Shown one piece after another: positions 8,848 to 16,867 of a stretch of DNA of 64,000 nt (positions are counted from its first letter, which is position 1; each line of letters opens with the position of its first letter). The translations under genes were made by a program, and so were the position numbers. The notes below the pieces were generated by a model. The model was given only the letters and a program-made list of their open reading frames with translations. It was not told the origin of the DNA and ran no database searches. Origin of the DNA: Flavobacteriaceae bacterium (lineage in GTDB: Bacteria > Bacteroidota > Bacteroidia > Flavobacteriales > Flavobacteriaceae); assembly GCA_013215095.1 (NCBI GenBank), contig JABSPM010000097.1:1-64000 (forward strand). Reading direction: 5' to 3'.

Positions 8848-8914
8848 ATCTTCATGTATTTCTAGATCTTACAAATGCTAAAATAAGATTTCTTTAGCCA
8901 TCTTACAATTTTAT

Positions 8915-8944
8915 AACGCAACCTTTTTATACTTTTTGCATCTT
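8915..8944 (+). promoter_or_regulatory. Second two-box ECF-type promoter, orphan, reading rightward
   Basis: AACGCAACCTTT, 11 bases, then GCATCTT: the same boxes and spacing as at 7777-7806. It points away from recA into 8950-9217, where no gene of normal size exists before a strong terminator. The coincidence of promoter and terminator marks a short transcription unit. Confidence 0.6.
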
Positions 8945-8954
8945 CATAAAACAA

Positions 8955-9032
8955 ATGGGAAAATGGGATAAGCTAAGAAAAAGAGATTATGGCGTAGGGC
9001 TATGTGTTCAAAAGTTTTCCGACCCGAACTAA
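8955..9032 (+). CDS. Possible 25-residue micropeptide
   Basis: ATG at 8955 opens a frame starting MGKWDKLRKRDYG and ending FSDPN. It begins 10 nt after the GCATCTT box, so it would be nearly leaderless. It is basic in the first half. No family is recognised, and a frame this short is expected by chance. It is listed because it is the first frame of a bounded transcript. Confidence 0.2.
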   Translation: MGKWDKLRKRDYGVGLCVQKFSDPN

Positions 9033-9036
9033 GTCT

Positions 9037-9123
9037 ATGAAATTTTTTAAAAAAATAGTATTTAACAATATTAATGGAATTGCAGTTTCTATTAGCGGAA
9101 ATTGCAAGTCTGATGGTGGTTAG
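9037..9123 (+). CDS. Possible 28-residue micropeptide
   Basis: The frame starts MKFFKKIVFNNING and ends GNCKSDGG before TAG at 9121-9123. It has a basic start, a hydrophobic middle (GIAVSIS), one Cys and a terminal Gly-Gly. It lies four bases after the previous small frame, within the promoter-terminator unit. No homologue is recognised, and a chance frame is possible. Confidence 0.3.
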   Translation: MKFFKKIVFNNINGIAVSISGNCKSDGG

Positions 9124-9181
9124 CTCGTGAGTAATAATTTTGAAAACAAAAGAATTATTGTATAACGAGTTAGTCTAAGAA

Positions 9182-9217
9182 AAAGCGCTTTAATCCACTA
9201 TTAAAGTGCTTTTTTTT
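9182..9217 (+). terminator. Intrinsic terminator of the short transcript upstream of trhO
   Basis: AAAGCGCTTTAAT (9182-9194) pairs with ATTAAAGTGCTTT (9200-9212) with one G-T pair around a CCACT loop, followed by a T-run to 9217. Confidence 0.85.
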
Positions 9218-9250
9218 ACGTTGTAAATTAGCATTAACCCCTAAAAATAG

Positions 9251-9258
9251 TACCTTTG
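9251..9258 (+). promoter_or_regulatory. -7 element TACCTTTG of trhO
   Basis: A perfect TAnnTTTG match lies 33 bases before the trhO ATG. A well-spaced TTTG -33 box is not evident. Confidence 0.5.
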
Positions 9259-9291
9259 CGGCAATCTTTTAACCTTAAAAATTAGTATAGC

Positions 9292-10323
9292 ATGCAACTG
9301 TACAATAAATTAAGTGCTAAAGAAAGAGCAGAATTAATCGATAAAGCAGGAAAATATCGTTTAACACTTTCTTTTTATCAATATGCACATATTCAATCGC
9401 CTAAACAACTTCGAGATGAGCTTTTTGTGGTTTGGAATGGCCTAGATGTATTAGGGCGAATTTATATCGCACATGAGGGTATAAATGCCCAATTATCGCT
9501 TCCGGCAGAACGTTTTGAAGCTTTTAAAACGCATCTAGATGCTATCGATTTTTTAAATGGTATTCGTTTAAATATTGCGGTGGAGCAAGACAATAAATCC
9601 TTTTTAAAACTTAAAGTAAAAGTTAGAGAAAAGATTGTTGCAGATGGTTTAAATGATGATACCTTTGATGTTACAGATAAAGGGGTTCATCTTAATGCTA
9701 AAGATTTTAATACCTATATCGAAGATGAAAATACGGTTTTGGTAGATATGCGTAATCATTATGAAAGTGAGATTGGTCATTTTAAGAATGCCATAACTCC
9801 AGATGTTGATACATTTAGAGACTCTTTAGATATTATAGAAGAAAATCTTAAAGCACACAAAGAAGATAAAAACCTTGTGATGTATTGTACAGGTGGAATT
9901 CGTTGCGAAAAAGCTAGTGCGTATTTTAAGCATAAAGGGTTTAAAAACGTATTTCAATTAGAAGGCGGCATAATTGAGTACACAAGACAAATAAAAGAAG
10001 CGGATTTAGAGAATAAATTCTTGGGACAAAATTTTGTATTCGATCAGCGTAGGTCAGAACGTATTAGCGATGATGTTATAGCTAATTGTCATCAATGTGG
10101 TACTGCTTTTGATGTGCATACCAATTGTGCTAATGAGGCTTGTCATTTGTTGTTTATTCAGTGTGAGTCATGCAAAGCACGTATGGAAAATTGTTGTTCA
10201 GAAGCCTGTATGGAAATAAACAGGCTGCCTTACGAAGAACAAAAAGCACTTCGAAAGGGTAAAGGGAATAGCAATAAAATTTTCAAAAAAGGAAGATCAA
10301 CACATTTACGACAAAAGTTATAG
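9292..10323 (+). CDS. trhO: tRNA uridine(34) hydroxylase, rhodanese family
   Basis: 343 residues. TrhO (YceA) uses molecular oxygen to form 5-hydroxyuridine at tRNA position 34. The N-terminal acylphosphatase-like domain carries IAHEGINAQLSLP. The rhodanese domain (about 128-235) has the active loop Y198-C199-T-G-G-I-R-C205. The C-terminus contains a Cys cluster (CHQCGTAF, CESCKARMENCCSEAC) that probably binds metal. Length and domain order match the family. The gene is monocistronic. Confidence 0.93.
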   Translation: MQLYNKLSAKERAELIDKAGKYRLTLSFYQYAHIQSPKQLRDELFVVWNGLDVLGRIYIAHEGINAQLSLPAERFEAFKTHLDAIDFLNGIRLNIAVEQDNKSFLKLKVKVREKIVADGLNDDTFDVTDKGVHLNAKDFNTYIEDENTVLVDMRNHYESEIGHFKNAITPDVDTFRDSLDIIEENLKAHKEDKNLVMYCTGGIRCEKASAYFKHKGFKNVFQLEGGIIEYTRQIKEADLENKFLGQNFVFDQRRSERISDDVIANCHQCGTAFDVHTNCANEACHLLFIQCESCKARMENCCSEACMEINRLPYEEQKALRKGKGNSNKIFKKGRSTHLRQKL

Positions 10324-10454
10324 GTAACAAGCATAACAGTAGTTGGTTATAAATGTTTTTTAGGTATGACCATGATACTAAAGATATTTTGCTATTAAGT
10401 TTTAATGTAGTACCGTTAGAATAAAATTATTATTTTACGGTATTATTTTCTTTT

Positions 10455-12104
10455 ATTAGGAGATATAGCATTGTTATTATAATTAATATTTTTCTTTTTT
10501 TTCAAGCATGCGGCAATAAAAAGAAGTTTAATTCTATTCCCATTCAAAATGACACACTTTCTGAGATAAAGTTATCTGATGATGAATTAAAAATGTGGTG
10601 GTTTAAAGATATAGAGTTAGATTCTATATCTGGACTCAGTATAAATAGAGCTTATGATAGTATTTTAACTAATTTAGGTAATGGCAAACAAGTTATTGTC
10701 GCCTTAATTGATATGCCTTTAGATATAGAACATGAGGATTTACAACAAAATATTTGGGTAAACCCAGACGAGACTCCTAATAATCAAATTGATGATGATA
10801 ACAATGGATATGTTGACGATATCAATGGTTGGAACTTTATCTCTAGTCGTGATGGAAAAACCGCCAAGTTTGTAAACTATGAATACACTAGAATACTTAA
10901 GAAATATTCTGATAGTTTTAAGAATAATACTATTCAAGATTCAATTTTACACCACACCATCGTTAATGCTAACAAAAAATATAAAGAGAGATTAAAATAT
11001 GCTGAAAAAGATACTGCTTTCATAAATGTAGAAGAAAGGGATAAGAAAATCGCAGCAAAAACACTATCAAAATTTTTTAAGGGAAATAATTATTCAATTA
11101 AAGATTTAGATAGCCTTAAAAAATTACATACTAATGATTCATTACTGAAGCTTCATATAGAATGGATGAAGCATTTTATAAACTATAAATATACTGATGA
11201 ATATTTTGCAATGTATAAGTTGAAAGCCAAGGAGCGCTTCAATAAATTATTAAATGTTAATTATAATGATCGTACTATCATTGGTGATAATTCAGATGAT
11301 ATAAATGACAAAGACTATGGAAGTCCAATTATAGGTGCTGAAAGTGGTTTTTTTGACCACAGCACCAAAATGGCAGGATTTATAGCTGCACGAAGAGATA
11401 ACGCTATAGGTATTGAAGGTGTTTCAGATAATATAAAAATTATGCCTATTTGTATTTCAGCTTTTGGCGATGAGCACGATAAGGATATTGCTTTAGCTAT
11501 TCGTTATGCCGTAGATAATGGTGCTAAAGTTGTTAATATGAGTTATGGCAAGGAGTTTTCTTTATATAAAGAGTGGGTTTTCGACGCAATCAAATATGCA
11601 GAAGAAAAAGATGTTTTGATAATTAAATCTGCGGGAAACAATCGTAAAAACATAAAAGACATTGAAGTTTACCCTAATGATAACGATTATCAAAGTTCAG
11701 ATGAGATTACTGATAATTTTTTAATGGTTGGAGCTACAAGTTATAATGCTAATAAAAAATTAATCCCTATCTTTTCAAATTACGGTGCAATCCAAGTAGA
11801 TGTTTTCGCACCAGGACATAAAGTGTATTCTACTGTAGTTTCCATTAAGAAATATGATTTTTCGAATGGCGGAACATCAACTTCTTGTGCGTTGACTTCT
11901 GGTGTAGCGGCTTTGATACGCTCATACTACCCAAAATTAACTGCTTCACAAGTTAAACATATCCTTATGGATAGTGGTCTAGAGTATACTTTTAATGTTA
12001 AAGTTGGAGATACGTTACTGTCTTTTAACGCCTTATCTAAATCTGGAAAAGTAGTTAATGCCTATAATGCTTTAATTATGGCTGACAGTTTTTCAAAAAA
12101 TTAG
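10455..12104 (+). CDS. Subtilisin-like S8 serine peptidase, lipoprotein, with a non-ATG start
   Basis: The frame is open from 10425, and the first in-frame ATG is only at 10593. Ahead of that ATG the frame encodes a textbook lipoprotein signal: RRYSIVIIINIFLFFQAC then GNKKK. The natural start is therefore ATT at 10455 (549 residues) or a mutated ATG. In that numbering the S8 triad is complete: D86 (VALID), H302 (FFDHSTKMAG) and S475 (GGTSTSCALTSG), with oxyanion N395 (SAGNN). About 200 residues separate Asp from His, a long insert typical of flavobacterial S8 lipoproteins. It is probably an envelope protease. The missing start codon may silence it. Confidence 0.75.
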   Translation: MRRYSIVIIINIFLFFQACGNKKKFNSIPIQNDTLSEIKLSDDELKMWWFKDIELDSISGLSINRAYDSILTNLGNGKQVIVALIDMPLDIEHEDLQQNIWVNPDETPNNQIDDDNNGYVDDINGWNFISSRDGKTAKFVNYEYTRILKKYSDSFKNNTIQDSILHHTIVNANKKYKERLKYAEKDTAFINVEERDKKIAAKTLSKFFKGNNYSIKDLDSLKKLHTNDSLLKLHIEWMKHFINYKYTDEYFAMYKLKAKERFNKLLNVNYNDRTIIGDNSDDINDKDYGSPIIGAESGFFDHSTKMAGFIAARRDNAIGIEGVSDNIKIMPICISAFGDEHDKDIALAIRYAVDNGAKVVNMSYGKEFSLYKEWVFDAIKYAEEKDVLIIKSAGNNRKNIKDIEVYPNDNDYQSSDEITDNFLMVGATSYNANKKLIPIFSNYGAIQVDVFAPGHKVYSTVVSIKKYDFSNGGTSTSCALTSGVAALIRSYYPKLTASQVKHILMDSGLEYTFNVKVGDTLLSFNALSKSGKVVNAYNALIMADSFSKN

Positions 12105-12152
12105 AGGTTATCGACCTATTTCTCTATCGAAACCTTTATCTCTGTATAAATA

Positions 12153-12323
12153 TCAAAGTTTTTGTGTTACCCATTTTTTTTTAGAAGAATGTAATGTAAT
12201 TCTTCCTATTATTTTATTATTGAGTATCAAGTTCTCAATAGACTTAAGGTCTTCATCAAGATATGGATGTTTCATTATAATGTCAATATTATTCAAAAAA
12301 CCTAAATCAGCCTGCCTTAGCAT
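12153..12323 (-). CDS. 56-residue hypothetical protein or gene remnant
   Basis: The frame from ATG at 12323 to TGA at 12153-12155 starts MLRQADLGFLNNIDIIMKH and ends KKKWVTQKL. It has a soluble, charged composition that looks protein-like (LDEDLKSIENLILNNKIIGR). It sits directly behind the broken prolyl oligopeptidase on the same strand, and no family is recognised. It may be the tail of a larger lost gene in this degraded island. The rest of the gap 12105-12374 shows nothing else. Confidence 0.35.
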   Translation of the reverse strand: MLRQADLGFLNNIDIIMKHPYLDEDLKSIENLILNNKIIGRITLHSSKKKWVTQKL

Positions 12324-12374
12324 TATAATCGTATTGGTGATAAAATGGAAATCGTATGCTCAAAACACTTCATA

Positions 12375-14545
12375 CTAATTTTTTAACTGATAGTCTGGAT
12401 GTCCTGTTTGCCATAAAGAGAAAGATAAAATATTTGCTAACTCATTGGTCTTTTTATCTGTATTAGCATCGAATCCATGTCCTCCTTCAAAATCCACATT
12501 AAATAAAACCAAATTACTTGATTTGCTATTTTGAAGTTTAGCAGCAAACTTTCCTGGTTGCCAAATAACAACTCTTGAATCATTAATTCCTCCTGTTAAA
12601 TAAACAGCAGGGTATTTTACATCATTGTTATATGCTGATAAGCATCCATCTCTAAAAGTGCTTTAAATTCAATAGAATCTTTAATGGAACCAAAGTCTTT
12701 AGATAAATTTTTCCCATTAGGCGCAAATTCAGACCGTAATGTGTTTAAGACACCAACTCTTATGATAGCTGCCGCATATAAATCGGGACGTTCTGTTATT
12801 GGCCGCCCTATAAGAATACCGCCAGCACTTGCTCCTGAAATACTTATATATCTAGGTGATGTATAGTTTTCTTTTATTAAGTACTCAGTGCAAGCTATAA
12901 AATCTTTCCATGAATTTGGTTTAGTAGTTTTATGACCATCTTTATGCCAAGCATTTCCTTTTTCTCCTCCACCTCTAACATGAGCAACAGCATAAATACC
13001 GCCTTCATTAATCCAGTGTAACAAATAACTATTTAAAGCAGGTCTAAAAGAATAGCCTAAAGCACCGTAACCTGTCATAAACATTCTATTTCCTCCTTTT
13101 TTTTCTATCCCTTTTTTGTAGATAATCGATAAAGGAACCTTTGTCCCATCGTGGGAGGCTACTTCTAGTTCTTCAATAACAACATCAGCCATGATTGCTT
13201 TATATCCGTTTTTCTTTACTAATTGATGTTCAACAAATTTTTGCAAATCATAATTATACTTATACATCTCTTTTTCTGAACCCCACCCTCTTATCTCCAT
13301 CCATAAATCTGAGTAAATATATCCTTTTGATGATACGTTGATATTACCAGCCTTTTTTGGAATTGGAATATTTGTAATTATACCTTTATAATCTAACTTG
13401 TATAATTTTGCTTCAACCCCATTCTTTGTTTTTACAAAATAAAGACCATTATTAGTTAATGTCAAATCTGTTATTACTGATTTTTCGTCATGAGGAACTA
13501 TGACTTTAGGATTCTTAAAATTGGGACTAATTAAAGACGTTTTACATATTTTAAAATTTTTAGCTTCATTAGCAGTTAAAAAAATGATGTCATCACCATC
13601 TACATAAAAACGTCTAATCAAATCTTTCTCTTTAAAGAGTGGTTTCCAAATAATTTTATCGTTATCTATGGTATTGGTTGGTGCGTAATAATAGTCCGCA
13701 TAATAACTAGCTCCAGAAACACTTGCAAACATGTATGTGCTTTTTTCATCTTTAAAAGAAATCTCTGGAAAGTCTTCTTCTTTAATATCAATTTCAGAAT
13801 TATTTTTTTTAGAAAAAAGGTCTATGTCACTTGATACATTTTGCCCAACCCTATGTATTCGTGTTTCAAGATTTAGTAAATAATTACTGTTTTTTTTATC
13901 TATAACAGGCAAGTATTCATATGTGAATCTTAAATTATCTGGATGCCATCTAATTCCACCTAAAGCAGAAGGCCAACAGTTTTTAATTACTTCATTATGT
14001 AATTTATTAGCTGCAATGTCATAAATTAGAATATCGCCAATCTCTAAATCATTTTTGGTAATTGCAATAGCAACTTTAGTTCCATTCCAATTAGGAGAAA
14101 TATAATTTATACTGTATCCTTCTTTATAATTTCCAGGATTAAATAATAATTGTTCGTCTTTGTTAAATCCATCTCTGAAATATAATTGTTCAACTTTTCC
14201 ATCCTCAGATTTCAAATAAAAATACTTATCATTATTAGTTATATTAAGGTGAGATATTTTAAATGTGTTTTTTTTATTTAAAGAGTCTTGAAGTTTGATG
14301 ATTTTTTTTCGACCATTAATTTTTGAAATTTTTTGCTTTGTATAATATGCTTGATTTTTATACCAATCTAGAACAACAGAATCCTCAAGGTTTTCCATAT
14401 AACGATAATCATCAGTTATAACTTTTCCATGAATGGTGTCTGATACTGGTTTTTGGCTCAGTTTTTTTTGAGAGTCATTAATTTCTTTATGTTTACATTG
14501 AAAAATAAAAAAAATGAATACTAGAAATAATAGTTTTTTTATCAT
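12375..14545 (-). pseudogene. Prolyl oligopeptidase (S9 family) lipoprotein, single frameshift
   Basis: The frame from 14545 encodes 642 residues and stops at 12617. Homology continues without a gap in the next frame to a natural stop at 12375-12377, giving about 723 residues once one lost base near 12625-12632 is restored (between YQHI and NDVKYPA). The first part has a lipoprotein signal (IFFIFQC), a beta-propeller and the nucleophile S573 in GASAGG. The Asp (GGINDSRV) and His (EGGHGFD) of the triad lie after the shift. As read, the enzyme lacks two catalytic residues. It would cleave proline-containing peptides in the envelope. It could be a true lesion or a sequencing error. Confidence 0.85.
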
Positions 14546-14561
14546 GAAATTGTAAAATAAG

Positions 14562-14588
14562 GTGACTACCGATTATGTCAGTAATCAC
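14562..14588 (-). promoter_or_regulatory. Hairpin between the small peptide gene and the S9 peptidase
   Basis: GTGACTAC (14562-14569) pairs with GTAATCAC (14581-14588) with one G-T pair and an 11-base loop. It lies between two same-strand genes and could be an attenuator or an mRNA-stability hairpin. There is no clean T-run. Confidence 0.35.
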
Positions 14589-14612
14589 TTTATCATTTTT
14601 AAGTTAAACAAA

Positions 14613-14749
14613 TCAAATGTCTTCTAGATTTTGAGTAGGTCTTGTCTTTGGTGGGTCATCATCCAAATTATTACCTCCAAAAATGTATTGAGGATTTTTG
14701 CAATTTGAAATTTGTTAATGGCTAACTTTTGATTTTGTTTTTTTTTCAT
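14613..14749 (-). pseudogene. GG-leader-type small peptide (about 45 residues), frameshifted in an A-run
   Basis: From ATG at 14749 the frame reads MKKKQNQKLAINKFQIAK, then leaves the coding frame. One base over it reads NPQYIFGGNNLDDDPPKTRP and ends TQNLEDI before TGA at 14613-14615. Adding one A to the five-A run at about 14697-14701 joins them. The basic leader, a GG within a YIFGG context, and a short Asp/Pro-rich tail look like the double-glycine leader peptides common in flavobacteria. It lies 67 nt ahead of the S9 peptidase on the same strand. The family and the function are unknown to me. Confidence 0.5.
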
Positions 14750-14815
14750 GATAAATATTTAATAATTTTTGCTCAGACAATATATTGATTAATATCTGTA
14801 TAAATAGCTTTGTAT

Positions 14816-14841
14816 TTGTTGATATTTATAAATATCAACAA
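14816..14841. repeat. Perfect 26-bp palindrome upstream of the small peptide gene
   Basis: The left half TTGTTGATATTTA is followed at once by its exact reverse complement TAAATATCAACAA. There is no loop, so a dimeric regulator operator is more likely than an RNA hairpin. It lies 67-92 bases ahead of the peptide ATG on the minus strand. Confidence 0.6.
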
Positions 14842-15207
14842 CAAAGTAGATTAGAAATTACTTAAATCAACGCCTTTTTCTTTCAGTTTAAAAAGAAACC
14901 GTTATGGGCTACGCTGTCATTTTCTATGCTATATAAAGAAAAAAATCAGCATTTATTTTTACGGTACTTACAAATGGAAAAAGGTATTACCTAGACATAT
15001 TATAAATAGTGTTTTGAGCGAAAGATATTTTTTATTTTGAATGTACTGTCTTTTAAAGGGTTTGTGGTGAGTTTCTAGTGAATTATTTTTGATGCAATTT
15101 TTCAAAACCCCAGCGATCTATTTAAATAATATTATCTTTACGCTTTCAATCAATTATTAATTTTCATTCGCAAAGGGTTATTAATTAGCGAATTCAATAT
15201 AAAATAT
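14842..15207. other. Gene-free stretch upstream of ricT
   Basis: Stop codons break all frames. On the minus strand a short run ending LKEKGVDLSNF (about 14860-14895) reads like the tail of a decayed gene, but no upstream part can be followed. No clear promoter for ricT is visible. Otherwise nothing is seen. Confidence 0.3.
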
Positions 15208-16380
15208 ATGGCTTGCAACAGTTGTTCAACTGGTAAAGAAGGTCAGCCAAAAGGATGTAAAAACAATGGAGCGTGTAGTTCTGATGGATGTAACAAACTA
15301 ACTGTCTTTGACTGGCTTTCAAATATGACGCTGCCCAATGGAGAGGCACCATTTAATTGCGTGGAAGTGCGCTTTAAAAACGGAAGAAAACACTATTATA
15401 AAAACTTAGAAAATTTAGCATTAAATATAGGAGATGTTGTAGCTACGCAATCGCAGTATGGTCATGATATCGGTATTGTTACTCTTACAGGAGAGCTTGT
15501 AAGAATACAAATGAAGCGTAAAAAAATTAATATAGAAGACCACGAAATTGTAAAAAAAATATACAGAAAGGCAAACCAAAGAGATATCAATATATGGCAG
15601 GAAGCAAGAGCTAAAGAAGAACCTATGAAGGTTAGAGCACGTCAAGTTGCCATAGATTTGAAGTTGCAAATGAAAATCTCTGACATAGAATTTCAAGGTG
15701 ATGCCAGTAAAGCGACGTTCTATTATACCGCAGAGGATCGTGTAGATTTTAGAGAGCTTATAAAGGTTTATGCGCGAGAATTTAAAACACGTATAGAAAT
15801 GCGCCAAGTCGGTTTTCGTCAAGAAGCGGCAAGACTTGGAGGTGTTGGATCTTGTGGTAGAGAATTGTGCTGCTCTACTTGGTTAACCGATTTTAGGTCT
15901 GTGAGTACATCTGCAGCACGTTACCAACAATTGTCGTTAAACCCACAAAAACTTGCAGGACAATGTGGTAAACTAAAATGCTGTTTAAACTACGAATTAG
16001 ATACCTATCTAGAGGCATTAAAAGGATTCCCAAAAACCGATGTAAAACTAAGAACAGAAAAAGGAACTGGAGTATGTCAAAAAACAGACATTTTCAAAGG
16101 TGTTATGTGGTATGCTTATGAGGGGGAATGGATGAATTGGCATAAGTTAACAACAGAACAAGCCAATGTTATTGTAGCTCTAAACTCAAAAAATAAGAAA
16201 GCTTCAAGCTTAGAAGACTATGCTGATGATGAACTTGTAGAAGAAACTAAAGTAGAGTTCGAAAACGTCGTAGGGCAAGATAGCTTAACACGTTTTGATA
16301 ATCCAAAACGCGGAAACAAACGTAAAACTAATAGAAGCCGTAATAATAAACGTAAAAGAACTCCCAAAAATGCAAAATAA
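15208..16380 (+). CDS. ricT: PSP1 domain protein RicT (YaaT) homologue
   Basis: 390 residues. In Bacillus, RicT is part of the RicAFT (Y) complex that carries iron-sulfur clusters and promotes RNA processing. The PSP1 C-terminal domain includes MRQVGFRQEAARLGGVGSCG. Two Cys signatures, CGRELCC and CGKLKCCLNYE, follow. The N-terminus has an added Cys cluster (CNSCSTG, CKNNGACSSDGC), and the C-terminus is a very basic tail (KRGNKRKTNRSRNNKRKR) that may touch RNA. It overlaps gldH by 11 bases. Confidence 0.88.
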   Translation: MACNSCSTGKEGQPKGCKNNGACSSDGCNKLTVFDWLSNMTLPNGEAPFNCVEVRFKNGRKHYYKNLENLALNIGDVVATQSQYGHDIGIVTLTGELVRIQMKRKKINIEDHEIVKKIYRKANQRDINIWQEARAKEEPMKVRARQVAIDLKLQMKISDIEFQGDASKATFYYTAEDRVDFRELIKVYAREFKTRIEMRQVGFRQEAARLGGVGSCGRELCCSTWLTDFRSVSTSAARYQQLSLNPQKLAGQCGKLKCCLNYELDTYLEALKGFPKTDVKLRTEKGTGVCQKTDIFKGVMWYAYEGEWMNWHKLTTEQANVIVALNSKNKKASSLEDYADDELVEETKVEFENVVGQDSLTRFDNPKRGNKRKTNRSRNNKRKRTPKNAK

Positions 16381-16858
16381 GCAGATCTGGTTTTTAATGC
16401 TGTTGTGTTTCGGAATATTAGCTTGTGATTCTAATCAGATATTTGATGAGTATCGCACGGTTTCAAACAGTTGGCATAAAGAGACTGTTATGGAATTTGC
16501 CATAACACCTATGGATAGTATTACGCCTTGTAATTTGTTTGTTAATCTTAGAAATGACAGTAATTATAAGTATAGCAATTTGTTTCTTATTGTAGAAATG
16601 AACTATCCTAACGAAAAAGTAACTCGAGATACCTTAGAGTATGATATGGCAATGCCAGATGGTACATTTCTTGGAACAGGGTTTACAGATGTCAAAGAAA
16701 ATAAGTTGTGGTTTAAGGAAGGTATGGTTTTTAATGAACAAGGAACGTATACCATTAAAATCCAACATGCGATGAGGCAAAATGGTGCTACCCATGGAAT
16801 TGTCGATTTAGAGGGCATAACAGATGTCGGTTTTAGAATTGAGAAAACAGCTAATTAA
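16370..16858 (+). CDS. gldH: Gliding motility lipoprotein GldH
   Basis: 162 residues from ATG at 16370, inside the 3' end of ricT. An in-frame ATG further upstream would bury the signal peptide. The signal MQNKQIWFLMLLCFGILAC ends in a lipobox with Cys19. The body carries the GldH pattern YRTVSNSWHKE, FVNLRNDSNYKYSNLFLIV and DVKENKLWFKEGMVF. GldH is needed for gliding in Flavobacterium johnsoniae and for type IX secretion-linked functions. The order ricT-gldH-class A PBP is common in the family. Confidence 0.92.
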   Translation: MQNKQIWFLMLLCFGILACDSNQIFDEYRTVSNSWHKETVMEFAITPMDSITPCNLFVNLRNDSNYKYSNLFLIVEMNYPNEKVTRDTLEYDMAMPDGTFLGTGFTDVKENKLWFKEGMVFNEQGTYTIKIQHAMRQNGATHGIVDLEGITDVGFRIEKTAN

Positions 16859-16867
16859 TACCTATTT

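Larger units (their letters stand above)
8950..9217 (+). ncRNA. Predicted short transcript between an ECF-type promoter and a terminator
   Basis: About 270 nt bounded by the promoter at 8915-8944 and the hairpin at 9182-9217. It holds two tiny frames, 8955-9032 and 9037-9123, and no recognised domain. It could be a regulatory RNA of the ECF regulon, an mRNA for one or two micropeptides, or the remnant of a lost sigma-regulated gene. Only the boundaries are visible. Function is unknown. Confidence 0.4.

Noticed and set aside
15421-15822. 133-codon minus-strand frame inside ricT
   Set aside because: Shadow of the ricT coding sequence; Cys/Tyr/Phe-rich with no family match and no start signal.
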